DNA from: Gnetum montanum
Taxonomy: Eukaryota > Streptophyta > Gnetopsida > Gnetales > Gnetaceae
Direction: 5' to 3'
Assembly: GCA_015680685.1 (NCBI GenBank)
Contig: MNCI01006175.1
Span: forward strand, 234,559 to 298,558
Length of the DNA: 64,000 nucleotides
Below the pieces are notes generated by a model. That model saw nothing but the letters and a program-made list of their open reading frames with translations, was not told where the DNA came from and did not search any database. Made by a program: the position numbers and the translations under genes. Of this stretch, positions 1 to 11,194 are shown piece by piece. The stretch's first letter is position 1. Every line of letters starts with the position of its first letter.

Positions 1-1690
1 GTAAATTGGTAGAGTATTTATAGGTTTGGGCTAGGGTTTTTGGTTAGGGTTAGCTTAGACTAGGTTCAATGCACCTATGCTGGGTAGTTGGATGTGTGTT
101 GCCAATTGCACATTTTTTGACCAAGTTTACAACTTGTGGGGCATTTGAGCCCATAAAAATTCAAATACTTAGAAAAATAAGCTCTTCAGCGACGCAATTC
201 TAGAAAATTTGAGAAGATTAGGTTCGGCGGCTCCCTTGATTAAAAATTATTATTATTTTGTTTTGTTTTCTGCGTTAGTGGGTTGGTTCTGCGTTAGTGG
301 GTTGGAAAATTGGAATTTTCCAATGTTTGGTGAAAAATTTCGTAATCATCGGGGGGAAAGTAGCCGGTGGTGCCTGGTGGTGGACAGTGAAGGAATAGCA
401 AAAGAAACGATGAGGGAGAAGGCAGAGGCTGCTGCACAGGCATCTGGCCCAGGGGCGGATTCATCAATGGAGGCGCTAGGGTTTGGCGGTAGAAAGCAAG
501 GCTACGCGGTGGTGACCAAAAACAGCGACGGCGCAGGGAGGAACAGCGATGCAGGCAGCACAGAAGATAGCGCAGCAGCGACAGGCGCGATGGCAGGCTT
601 GACAGGCTCGATAGGGGTGACGCGGGTGAGGTGGCAGTGGCACAGTAGGCGAGACGTCTGCGACGCAGTGGCAGAGGACAGCGGCTGGCAGCGAATCAGA
701 CGCGGCAGCACAGAAGACCGCAGAAGAGTAATGCAGTAGCACGACAATTGGCAAGCACAGCGACGGGAGGGCAGAGGACGTGGAAGGTGCGGTGGCTGGT
801 GTGGCAGGTGCGGCGAGATTTTCGGCGACGTGGAGGGAGAGCGATGTGGAGGCCACGAGAGGCGACGCAATGCACAGAGGGCAGCAAACAGAACGCGGCA
901 GGCAGCTGGAGCAGCAGGCGCGACGAAGGGGTAGCAACGGCAGACAGAGACGTAGAAGGTGCGAAGGTGTTAGCACAGCAGTGCCAGGGCGAAGTCAGTA
1001 ATGCGTGCACAACAGAAACAGCAGTAGCAGAGAGCAGAGGAGACAACAACGCGTCAGGGCGGAGGGGAACAGCAGCGCGTCAGGGCGGGAGACGGTGATG
1101 GCAGCGACGTGGCGGCTAGGAGAAAAAGCAACGGCGACGGCGGAACAGGAGGCGTAGAAGATGCAACGATGTGACAGCACGGGACATCAGACAGAACACG
1201 GTGATCTATGTGGCAGGAAGCAGGATCAGTGGGCAGGGAGAAGGCGGCGATGCAGCAACGGCTACAGAAAAACAACGACGGCAGCAACAGAATCGTCAAC
1301 GGCGGCGGCTAAAACAGCACCCGGACTGTTGATGTGTATTGCAAAAATAGTGTATGAGACAGTGATCTAGCAAGTGTGTTGTGCCTTAAATTCAGGATTC
1401 TGAGCTGCAGAAGGGCCAGTAGATTGGCTGTGAGGATTGTACCAAACATGTTCTTTACGTACATAATTTTTTTTGTGTTTTTTCTGTGCCTGTGCCTGTA
1501 TTTGAGCTCCTTTGCCTGAGTCCGATGGCCTCTGCATTTGTATAATCCAAGCTTGAGGTTGTGGATCAAGAATTCTCTTCTAGACGCTTGAAAAGTCTTG
1601 AACTATTTTCCACTCAAAGTGCCATGCTGAAATTAATGGTGTTTCAACCTCAACTGCCTAGTGTTGTATGCAGGATGAGGCCTCGAGCAA
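1..1690. other. Unassigned region with GC-rich low-complexity island
   Basis: No gene is recognised. Roughly 360-1320 is much richer in G and C than the rest of the window and is built from irregular GCA, GGC and GAC runs, which leave long overlapping open frames on both strands; none has a recognisable domain. The flanks (1-350, 1330-1690) are AT-rich. The copy A retroelement begins at about 1690, so this is either the flank of its break point or another element's LTR or leader. A host CpG-type 5' exon cannot be excluded. Confidence 0.4.
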
Positions 1691-4601
1691 GTAGGGGCTG
1701 TTTTAGTGTCCACCATTGGACCTAGTGAAGGGTCTGCATGTTGTGACATCCTAATGACAAAGGATGTCTAGGTTGTAGCTATCACAACATGCTATGGGGC
1801 TCTAACCACAAAGGGTGTTGTGGGCACCTATGGTGGTGTTTTAATAACAAAAGAAGTCATTGGGCTAGTTGTCATCAAGGAGACCCCAATGCTATTAGAG
1901 GGCACATGAACCACAAATGGCTCTTATGTCGATCCCATGTTGTCATTGATGTTGATGGAATTGATGACATAACCTGGGCCACTTGCATTGAGAGGGTCTT
2001 TGTAGAACTTCATTGACTAATTTTCTAGTCGAATTGGATTGGTCAAATCAAGAACTAGTTGGCCTTGGTCAATCACGCATTGTATGTCATAACATAAGGC
2101 CATGCAAAAATCTATGTCATGGCTAGGAAATTGATGATAATGGTAGAACCGATCCAACTTGAAGTGTTTGGGGACTAGAGGCTCATTTGGTATGGCTGCT
2201 GATGGGTTTTTGAGGAGCTTTCAATGGTGTTCATGATGCTTGCAAACATCTTTAGACATTTACTTGTACTAAATGCACCCAGTACTAAGTAGCTGACCCA
2301 ACAATTCCAATGGCTTGATGGGCAATAGTGTATACTTTGAGAGGTCCTTGCACTCAAAGTTTGGCCTTGGGGTAGCTTGTCCCATGACTATTGATGGTGT
2401 AGGTTGGTTGATTGTTGTAGTGCTAGAGTTGGTTGCCTTATTGTTGGCTAGGGCTTTAGTTATCTTAGTTGTTGATTTGATGTTGTTCAGCTTGGCCTCA
2501 TTGGCCACCACTACAACTATTTTTGTTGTCTTTCCCTTCTCCTTGTATTTCTTCACATGTGCATTCTTGTAGGCCACATAGGCTGAATTCTTATTGGCTT
2601 CCACTACATCTTGAATGCCCTTCATTTGAGCAAATGCTTGCCTCAGGGAGTGTGGGGCAAGATAGTACAGTTTTAACTTAATGAAGTAGTTCATTGCAGC
2701 TTTGAAAATGGCTAGTACGTGAGTTTCCATGATAGGCTAATAGATTTCATTAAGTGTAGCACTTCATCATTGGATGAACTTTTGAATGAGCTCTAACTAG
2801 CCCTACTTGATTTGCATAAGTTGGTCCAAGGTCACCTTAGGCTTCAAGTTGTACTTGAAGCAAGTGATAAATTGGCTAAGAAAATCCTCCAACAAAGATA
2901 TGGAGGCCCTGGGAAGCACACAATATTGGTCTATTTCCTTATTGGTTAGGGACATAGCAAACATTCTAATGATTTCATGTAGCCATGCCTACAACAAAAG
3001 ACACTTGGATTGGAAGATCACTAGATGGGCATGGGTATCCCCTTCACCATTATATTTGGTAAACTAGGAAAGTTGAACACTAGGAGGCAAGGTTAATGAT
3101 GGGACAATGGGACTAATGCTGTCATCCCAGTAGAATTCCATCACTTGGATCATATTAGAAGAGGTGACCTTAAGCCATTTGACCTCTTCAGTGAGTGTTT
3201 GAATGAGCTAAAATGCTTGATCAGAGCTCTATGTAGGTGTAGCAAGCTACGTTGGTTATGTAGCCTACTGTGCTGTTGGTGTCGTCCATGGCCCCACCAT
3301 AGGCTTTTCAACCATGTGGGATTCCTATTGAGTGTATTATAATAGAGGCTATTATGCATGCTACTGTTGCATGTGTTGGGCCCATGGCATAGAGGTAGGA
3401 TCCCACCACATGGTTATGGCTTGGGCTATCGTAGGAGGTGCCATAGAGATAGGCAAGACATACGACACTTGACTTGTATGTGGCTAGGACATCAACACTA
3501 TGTGCACATAGGGCTAGGTTGGCATCATAAATGTTGGCATAGAGGATTACATAGACTGTGCCAAGACCACAAAGGGTGGGGTAATAGATGATCCTACACC
3601 TTGATACGTATGCACTTGATGGCTTGCCATAATAGGCATCAACTTGAGTGGTAACAAGGGAGATGTTGCTACCTCAAAGAATGTAGATGGCTGACACTAC
3701 AAAGGAATGACATTAGAGGTAGATGGTAGGAAAGAGACATAGAAGGGATTCTCATTCTTTGAATAAGCTTACAATTCCTATTTCCCATCATACAGAGGCT
3801 CCTCATAGTTAGTTACTATGTTGTGCTCATTTGACCCACTCAATCGAATGAGTTGGTTAAGCATCCATTGAAAAGTCTAAGTGAGGGGGATGAAATCATT
3901 AGGGGTAGGGAGGAACTCCCTCCCATTCTTATGTACAAGCTCATAACCCCACTTTGCATCTAGCTATTGGCAATCTAAGGGGATTCTTGCCTAGAGCTTT
4001 GCATAACGAAAGTTGTGTTTATCTTTCTTGAGCATCATGTATTTGGGAGATTGGTTACAAAGCCTGAGGGATTGTCTTCCCATGAAGATGGGGCCCCCAA
4101 CTCTAAGAGTGTTAATTGTGAATTCCTACTAAACAGGTCTAACAACAACTATGCTTGAGGTAGAAGTTGAAGGCTCCTCAGGGTTCATGCTACTATGAGA
4201 AAATGCAAAAGGTGAAATGTTGGAAAAGAAATAACTAATAATGATTACTGAAAATGGCTAGGTATAGAAATGCTAAAATGATAGCCAAGTCTAAGAGCAC
4301 TATTGAAAAAAAAATCTAACTCTAGTGCTACACTTTCTATGTTCTCATGTTGAGGACAAGCTACTCTCTTCCTAGCACATAGAGTTTAGGTTCCAGGTAT
4401 AAGAAATATACTTTGGCTTCTATCCTACAAGGTTCCAGTGGAACCAACAACTGGGACCAATATACACCAAATAAACCATAGATAATTGTAGGGCTGTCAT
4501 GTCCACGCTAGTTCAAAGCTAGTAATAGAGGTACAAAGAGCATGTGGGACTACCACTGAATGTAAAAGGAAATGGTAGGCCCTCCTTATAGTGCCAGAAA
4601 C
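1690..4601 (-). pseudogene. gag: Tat-lineage gag, copy A (truncated)
   Basis: This is the capsid-precursor region of a Ty3/Gypsy element, read on minus from a likely ATG at 4186-4188 and followed leftward to about 1690. It is collinear with gag of copies B (27120-29755) and C (38609-40855). All share an early segment with 'YAK(I/L)QA'-like and 'REF(F/L)P'-like motifs, the 'YN(R/G)EGD' motif of the retrotransposon gag domain, and a segment near 2640 reading SLRQAFAQMK where copy B has a stop in place of Q. Several in-frame stops make it non-functional. The left end breaks before the protease seen in B and C, so no pol remains in the window. The leader 4189-4580 joins it to the primer site and LTR. 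Confidence 0.75.
4581..4596 (-). other. tRNA-Asn primer-binding site, copy A
   Basis: The plus strand reads CCTCCTTATAGTGCCA, which matches the 3' end of plant tRNA-Asn(GUU), as I recall it (CCTCCTTCTAGCGCCA), with two differences. It lies five bases inside the LTR that starts with TG at 4602. Copies B and C have the same site at the same spacing. This fixes the element's direction as minus. Confidence 0.75.
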
Positions 4602-5382
4602 TGTAACAACTAAAAACGTCAATGGTTAGAATCACCATGGGGTTAACGGACACATAGCCTTAACCCCACCTTCACACAAGGGCCTTGCTAGAAATGAAGG
4701 CAAAGTGTCCTAAATGGTCTTTTCAATCAAATAGGTACTTTATCGACTACAATTAGGGTGTCACACACAACAGGGGGTGGCATGGTTAGCCGAAAATGCA
4801 AGAATTGATAGTGTTCTCGGAAGTACCGAGGCCAACTAAGCCTGAGCATAGCAAGGTTTCCTGACATGAGAACGATAGTACAAGTATACAAGAAAATATG
4901 TAGAATAGTGAAAAATATGAATGTGATACTGAATGTCAAATAAAATGCTTAAAATGCAATGGAGGAAATGCTTAAGATGCGACAAAGCTTGAAAGAAAGA
5001 AAGAATGGTACCATCCCAAATGGGGAGTGTAGCAATTACAATTAAGCTTTGAGGAGGTATATGGTGTACAAATAGATGTAGTAGTAGCATAGCCACAGTC
5101 TTTGGGATGTCTTAGGATGATGAATAACATTTGCTGCAAGGTTTATGTCTATTGGATTGGCTATCATGATATCCTACAGGTTCACGATGCACTACAGTGC
5201 TGAGTGGGATGCAAAGGGATTACCAAGATGTTGATAGGCTTTGATGTACAAGGTGCTCAAGGTGCTTCGAGTGGCAAATGGTGCTCTAAGATGCTAATTG
5301 CTACGTGAATTTTGCTAGCCAAATGCTTCACATTCCCATTGCTAGAATGAATTACCAACCCCTAGAGTGTGGAATGCAGAGG

Positions 5383-5390
5383 TATTTATA
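5383..5390 (-). promoter_or_regulatory. LTR TATA box, copy A
   Basis: The minus strand reads TATAAATA here, between the outer end of the LTR and the primer site. The B 5' LTR and the C LTR carry TATA boxes on the same strand in comparable positions, consistent with the element promoter. Confidence 0.45.
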
Positions 5391-6185
5391 AGCTTAGGGT
5401 TAGTGTGAAGTGTAGATCAAGTGCCACATGGTGAAGGGGTAGGTGGGGCTATGTTGACCTTTGCTACACTCTGGTATGCTCCACTAGACCCCAAGAGACT
5501 ACTAGACCATGACTATGCTACCAAGATTGCATGTGCCAAGACCAAAATGTACCTACAAATAGTGCAAAATAGTGTAATTTAGAGGCTATGCTCCAGGACT
5601 ACTTCTCCCCTCTTTCACATGGAATTAAGCATAGGTACAATTTTGGGACATAGAGGGGAATACAAAAAGAGTGCAAGTTGTTGATCTTGCTTGCTAGAGG
5701 AGTGTTGGAGCTAGAATGAAGGCTTGTGCTGAGCTCTAGAAGCTTTTGAAGACATTTCCTTGTTGCTAAGCTAGCTATGCTTTGGAGCATGGCACAATAG
5801 TTAGGTAGTTATTGAAGTCCATTGTTACTATGCTTACTATGCTATTGAGTGTAGAAGGATGGGACAAAGCATAACATGGACACTTAGAAAAATTTGGCAA
5901 AAATTGTAGTCCTTGTTCTTGCTATGCTAGCTAAACTCAAGAGCATAGCAGGGGGTAGCTTCAAGAGTTAGAAAATCTACCAAATGCCTCTTCTATGCTA
6001 AGCTAGCTTAATAACTTTTAGCTTGATACTAGTGTAGACTGGCCACCAAAGTGCTACTATGCTTACTATGCTAGAGAGCATAGAAAGAGGGATGTAAGTG
6101 TAACAAGGCACTTAGACAAAATTTTTGTAGCTACCGTTTAACACTTAGGAAATTTTGCAAATTTGGTTGTGTTTCACACTACGCT

Positions 6186-6207
6186 AGCTATGCTCTAGAG
6201 CATAGCT
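6186..6207. repeat. Perfect 22 bp palindrome in LTR
   Basis: A perfect inverted repeat with half-site AGCTATGCTCT and no spacer, centred on CTAG at the end of the copy A LTR region. It is the most perfect of many GCTATGC/GCATAGC palindromes in this LTR family. Confidence 0.8.
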
Positions 6208-6311
6208 CCAGTAGTGGGATCATGTGCCAAACACCTAGAAAAAATTTGCCTTGAGTTGACACAGAAAAATTTTCCATTGTAGTGTTGTTGCTCGAATATG
6301 GTGGTGTCTCA

Positions 6312-8057
6312 TTCCTACACATTACCTTGATGAAGATTTCCATTTTTCTATAGTAGATGTTATGTGGGTAGTGAGGCATGGTTCCTAGCCACTTTTACAG
6401 TTACATGTTCATACAGTCATTACCTATGTTTCCTTGCGATGTGATCAGTGGACATTATAGTGAACATTACCTATGTTGCTAATGGAAGTGGACATTACAA
6501 TGAATGTTACCTACACAGGTGGTGGTGGTGGTGGATGTTACAGTGGATGTTATGCATGGGTAGTAATTGCCTTGGCCATTACACATGGGGGATGGCTTCT
6601 CATGTGCCAAACCAATCCTTATAAATTCCCTAGCTAGATGTAATAGAAGAGGACAAAAAATAGAAAAAAGGATATGAAGAAATAGAGAGAGATACTATTG
6701 AGAGAACCACACTAGATTAGAATTTCTGTTTGTACATAAAATTATGAAGGAAGAGTGTTGATGCTTTATGGCAATTAACAACTAACAATGTTTTAAGATT
6801 TTGAAATTTTTGCATTGCAAAGATAATAGAGTAGGGTCACAAATTATGTGATGTCTCCTTTGTAATCTTCCTTATTTCTCATAAATTTGTTTAAATTCAA
6901 TTTGGTTTAATTGATTGTATTCATCTTTGAAATTAATGTTAGAAGTTAGGTGAATATTGTTGATTTTACATATGGGTGGTAGGCATAAGTATGGTGTTCT
7001 CAATTGAATCTAGATCTAATTTTTGGTTTTATATCTTGATGATCTTTTGACTTTAAACCATTCCTCCATAAGATGCAACTCACAGGTCAATCATAGACAA
7101 GGTGATAATTTCTACAAAGAAAGAAATGAAGATAAAGATCAAATGTATCCAGCACCAAATTTTGCCTAGCTCATCAAATACAAAACACCACTATAGGTCC
7201 ACCATTGATGTCCTCTCTTCATGCTTGATCTAGCCATATCGAACCATGTCAAAGAGTGCTTGTGATGATGGGATTGGGTAATGATGAAGGAATGATAGTG
7301 GTAATTAGGAAAATGGTCATGGAGGCTAGTAATGTATTTCAAGTATTTTCATCATGGCTATAGCATGGTACTGACATGTTTTGAAGTGTTGGTTGCTCAA
7401 AAAATGCATTTAAGAGACCAACCACTTCAATCCATGGTATTGTTGATCATTGGGCTTTAAGGCTTCTTTGGCCATTTGGCCCCTTAGCAATATCCTTCTC
7501 CTTGGTTATTTTCTATGGAGTGAAAACTTCATTGGGTTTCATTGCCAAGGTTGATTTGACATAGTTTTTCCCATTGAAGGAGTTACATTACACCCAATGG
7601 ATTTGCTTTTCCCATAGAATGAGCTATGTTACACTCAGTGGACTTAATGGTTTTCCCACTAAACAAGTTGTGTTACATTCAAGTGGACTTGAGGATGAAG
7701 CATGATGAAGAGATATCATATAACTATAGTGCATGAGTGGAAAACATAGGCCAACATCGTTGCTTAGCGTAAGGAAGGATATCATTAGGTTATAGGGTTG
7801 GGTTCAAGGAGTGATGCTAGAGGTAGGGCAATGATATAGGCACTCTTGAGACATCAAGACAAACTCACTAAATCTTGCACATTGATGTCATGTAATGATT
7901 TGCTATCATAATGAGTTGCACCTTTGTGATTCCCCCAAGTTTTATCCTACAAACACAACTTCAAGAGGATAAGAAAACCAAGTAAACAAAGCATGTTACA
8001 ATGTTACAATGCATATAGATGCCACATGGAGAATGAAACCAAGCCACCTAGGTCACC
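6312..8057. other. Non-coding element DNA resembling the B 3' region
   Basis: No gene is seen. Part of it (about 7480-7690) resembles 14930-15140 of element B, for example 'gagttacattacac' compared with 'gagttgcgttacat'. In B that sequence lies between the 3' LTR and the first hairpin array, and here too it is followed by a hairpin array. A TATA-like CCTTATAAATT near 6628 and a T-rich tail could belong to another LTR, but no boundaries could be fixed. Confidence 0.35.
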
Positions 8058-8290
8058 AATGTTGCAAATTTAAGTTCATGGTGGGCTATGGTACCATTGG
8101 CAGTTTTTAGTGCCAGTTTAAGATCATAGCGAACCATGGTGTTAGTTTAAGGCCTTGGTAGGCCATGGTGTCACTAGTTTTAGGCCTTGGAAAGTCATGT
8201 TATTGGTTTAAGGCCTTGACAAACCACAGTGTCACTAGTTTTAGGCCTTGGTAGGCCATGTTGCTGGTTTAAGGCCTCGGTAGGTCATGT
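8058..8290. repeat. Hairpin array alpha
   Basis: About six units of a motif 'gctagtttaa' followed by a short stem-loop, then 'atggtg'. Two stems are perfect: GGCCT-tggt-AGGCC at 8151-8164 and again at about 8243-8257. Others are imperfect. It corresponds to the array beside the integrase end in element B (16025-16325), but no pol follows it here. Confidence 0.75.
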
Positions 8291-9350
8291 TAAAACAAGC
8301 TCACTTGTTGTAGATCATTAAAGTTGTCAACAGTAGTTGTTTATTACAACTTGTCAACAATGGTAAACCACACTACAAGCAAAGATGTGAGTGCTAGATA
8401 TAATCAAGGCTATATGATGGCTTTAATGTTGCATAATAAGGGCTTGATGTGGTTATGAGCTACCTTGAGGTTTGGGGAGGAACTTGGTCTTATACATTTT
8501 ATAATCACCATCATGGTTTAGATGGGAATTTCATCTAGGAGACCCTCTATGAAATTTTTGGCTTCAAGGTTAATAGTAGTTAGGCTACTTCAAGGTGTTA
8601 TGATTGTAAAGTGTAGTGGTCTCAAAGATTAAGGTTTGGATATTAAAGGTTAACTTTGTTTGAGAGCATCATGGGAGGGATTTACTCAGGCTTTAATGCT
8701 AGTCCAATTTGCTTCCTCATTCACCTAGCTCAATTTGCATGACAACATAAGCACATCAAGTGGCACTTGTGTAACAAAATGATCAAATAGTGTAAAATAA
8801 TACTTGTAAAACTACATTAAGAATAAAGCAAAAGTGGGTCAAGACCAATTAAACCGATGTCAAAATAAGTCAAATCATGATCAATGGAGGTTGTTAAGGG
8901 TAATATAAGGTCAAACATAGTAAACTATGGTTATCCTTTACTAATTTTAGGCCTTAGAAGGCCATGGTATGTGGTGTATTTCACTGGGAAAGGCTATTGC
9001 AAGGCAAGAGCAAGGTGAGACTTGCTAAAACAAGGTAAAATAAAGTTTTAATAAGGTAAAGGTAGGGTAAAAATGGAGTTAAAAATTTATTTTAAGCATG
9101 ATATGCTAGGTGAGACTAGGAAAAATGGTATTAAATTTAATAAATATTTAATAGGTTTTTTTTTGAGTTTTCTACTTTTCTCCATGCTAAGCACCCCCTT
9201 AAAGGAAAGCCTCAGTGTGGAAGACCCTAGGATGTTGATTTCAGGCCATTTCAAGATTGTTTTGTAAGTTTGATGACTCTCAGAGGTGTTGGCAAGGTTC
9301 TAGAGTGTAATCTTGTTAGTTTTGAAGGCTTCAGAAGGGTTTTAGAGGTT
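8291..9350. other. AT-rich spacer with one isolated hairpin
   Basis: No gene is seen. At 8950-8963 there is a single perfect stem GGCCTT-AG-AAGGCC followed by 'atggt', the same motif as the arrays. The rest is AT-rich with short runs such as repeated 'aaggtaaa' around 9020-9070. Confidence 0.5.
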
Positions 9351-10340
9351 ACCCCCTTGTTCCAAACTAAGCTCATCCTTTTCCCATAACCCCCTTCCAC
9401 GCCCCTCCCCCTTGTAGGGGGGGTTAAACTAGCTAGGAAACTCCAAGGGATCAATTCTTACCTAATTCTAGTTATTTTTGGTCATGCATTAAGTTTTCAA
9501 GGTTGTCGGCATCGATAGTTAATGCATAAGATCAAATTTTGTTAATTTTAAAGGGTTTTAATGGTTTTCAAGCTTGCCCCCTTGGTTTAGGCTAAGCCCC
9601 CACTACAAGGAGGGTAAGCCAGCTAGGAGACACCAATGGGTCAATTTTTGGCTAAGTCTAGCTATTTTTGGTCATGCATGTCAGTTTTCAAGGTTGCTAA
9701 CATTGATAGTAAATGCCTAAGGTCAAAGTTTGTCAATTTTAAGGATTTTTGATGTTTTTTTGGGGTTACCCCCTTGTTTCCACATTAAGCACCACAACCT
9801 ACGTACCTCCCCTCCCTGCAACAGGGTAACCCAAGGGGTAGATCCCAAGGGGGTTGATTTTTGATGAATTTTATCTATTCTGAGGGTTGCGAATGTTGTT
9901 GGGCATTACCCAAAATCAAAATTTGTCAATTTTAAGGCTTTTTGATTAGGTTTTAAGGTTACCCCCTTATTCCATGTTGAGCCCCCTATAAGGGGTAACT
10001 CAAGGGATATATCCCAAAGGGGATGATTTTTGATGAATTTTGATCATTTTTTGGGCATACATGTTCATTCTTGAGGTTGCTGGTGTTTCTAGGGACTATT
10101 GAAAATTAAAATTGTTTAATTTTAAAGGTTTTTTATTAGTTTTTAAAGTTACCCTCCTTGTTCCATGTTGAGCCCTCTATTCAAGGGGGTAAGATAGGGT
10201 GAAAGACCTTGGAAGTTTTCAACCATCGGAGGTCATGGAGGGGAACCATGGCTGTTAATGCTAAAAAATATGATCAATAAAGGTTGGAAAAAGGTTTTTT
10301 ATGTTATACCCCCTAAGCCCCCATGTTGGCCCCACACTAG
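9351..10340. repeat. Tandem repeat, ~190-225 bp unit, about five copies
   Basis: A C-rich core (ACCCCCTTG, followed by a 'tgagcccc' and 'aaggggg' segment) recurs at about 9351, 9576, 9768, 9961 and 10151, a spacing of 225, 192, 193 and 190. Between cores each unit carries a similar 'gatttttgatgaatttt' or 'tttttggtcatgcat' stretch and a 'gtcaattttaa' stretch. Divergence between units is high. Sequence at 43170-43650 is clearly related (for example 'ggtcatggagaggcac' compared with 'ggtcatggaggggaac'), so the repeat belongs to the element family and is not a private satellite. Confidence 0.7.
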
Positions 10341-10650
10341 AGAACATGGAGAGGGGATTCACTAACATGGGGTAAGGGGTAATGACCACGACAAAGATTA
10401 GTGCACGGCTTAGGCTAGAGATAGCGACATTGGTGATGTAGGGCATGTACGGAAACAACAAGAAAAAGGGGTGGGTATGGTAGAGTGCATGTGGAAGAAG
10501 GTAGGCAACACCAAGGACTAGTGTGGTGGAGGCGGGTGGCATGTGGCCCTAAGGATCAATGTGGCCCTAGGGATCCCACAACCACTCTCAAAGATCTTAT
10601 GACCCTAGGTAGGCTTGGGTTCTTTGTAGGCCATGTGGCCTCAAATTTTT

Positions 10651-10685
10651 TTTATTTTTATATTATTTTTTTCTTTCTTTCTTTT
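10651..10685 (-). other. A-rich tail (minus strand) after the rhomboid fragment
   Basis: On minus this stretch is A-rich, with AAAGAAAGAAAG and runs of A, and lies directly downstream of the rhomboid fragment. It could be the degenerate poly(A) tail of a retrocopy or of a LINE 3' transduction. It is also compatible with ordinary AT-rich DNA. Confidence 0.35.
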
Positions 10686-10699
10686 ACTGATAATTGGAT

Positions 10700-11176
10700 C
10701 TAAATAAACTCAATTCTTTCTACTACTTCAACATGCCAATGTGAAATTTTATCTATCATCATACCCCAGCTGGCAAAATTATTGTCACAGCTCCACAAGT
10801 TTATGTGTATGTAATTCAAATTATGGTGCCATTTATAATGGTCATTTCCATAAACACCCTTGAATAGAATTACTAATCCACCTACAAACCCAACTATTAG
10901 TATAATAGTAGAAGTGATTCCAAGGGTATATTGAGCCACACTATACTTAGATTTCATGATTGAAAGTAGTTGATTTCCAAGGTTGTTTCTATAGTCCATC
11001 CATGCAAATTAGGGACAACGAGAAATACAAATCCTAATAGAAGCCCTAACAAAAATCCTCCACTATGGACAAAGCTATCAACACATGGTAACAACCCAAA
11101 GACTAAATTTATTGTAGTGATGAAAAAAAGGGTAACCATTGCTGCACACTTATTTAAATATAGGGTCTAGTTTGTG
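10700..11176 (-). pseudogene. Rhomboid-like intramembrane protease, C-terminal fragment
   Basis: Rhomboids cleave membrane proteins with a Ser-His dyad. The minus translation from about 11176 resembles the C-terminal half of plant rhomboid-like (RBL) proteins: 'LYLNKCAAM', a 'INLVFGLLP' helix, then 'VDSFVHSGGFLLG', where the H corresponds to the catalytic histidine, and 'LLLGFVFL'. After a frame change near 10990 it continues 'KYSVAQYTLGI', a hydrophobic helix, 'LFKGVYGNDH' and 'NLWSC', which match the family's post-catalytic segment. The serine half is absent, a TAG stands where the family usually has W near 11170, and the frame is shifted, so it is dead. Homology stops abruptly at about 11176, next to the 3' end of the LINE. 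Confidence 0.75.
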
Positions 11177-11194
11177 GGTGGTGGAGGGTGGGTG

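Larger units (their letters stand above)
4602..6311 (-). repeat. 5' LTR of copy A
   Basis: It begins TGTAACAACT at 4602, matching the LTR starts of B (TGTAGCAACT at 30001) and C (TATAGCAACT at 41864), directly beside the primer site. The far end is uncertain: sequences resembling the B and C terminus (GGTGTTTCA) occur at 6176 (GTGTTTCA) and 6311 (GGTGTCTCA), and the second is used here. The LTR is full of GCTATGC/GCATAGC palindromes, as in B. No partner LTR or target duplication was found. Confidence 0.6.

Noticed and set aside
31..52. Telomere-like 'tagggttt' and 'ttagggtt' motifs
   Set aside because: Only two or three irregular copies, not a tandem TTTAGGG array.
476..1299. Overlapping long open frames on both strands (Ser/Pro/Cys-rich and Arg/Gly-rich)
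   Set aside because: They come from the GC-rich trinucleotide composition; no domain, no splice or promoter pattern, and the opposite strand is equally open.
6406..7150. Solo LTR starting TGTTCATACAG with a TATA-like box at about 6628
   Set aside because: No matching CA end and no target duplication could be found, so it is not listed as an LTR.
10261..10542. Open frame of 93 codons on minus with hydrophobic stretches
   Set aside because: It overlaps the end of the tandem repeat region and has no recognisable domain or conserved partner at 43170-43650.
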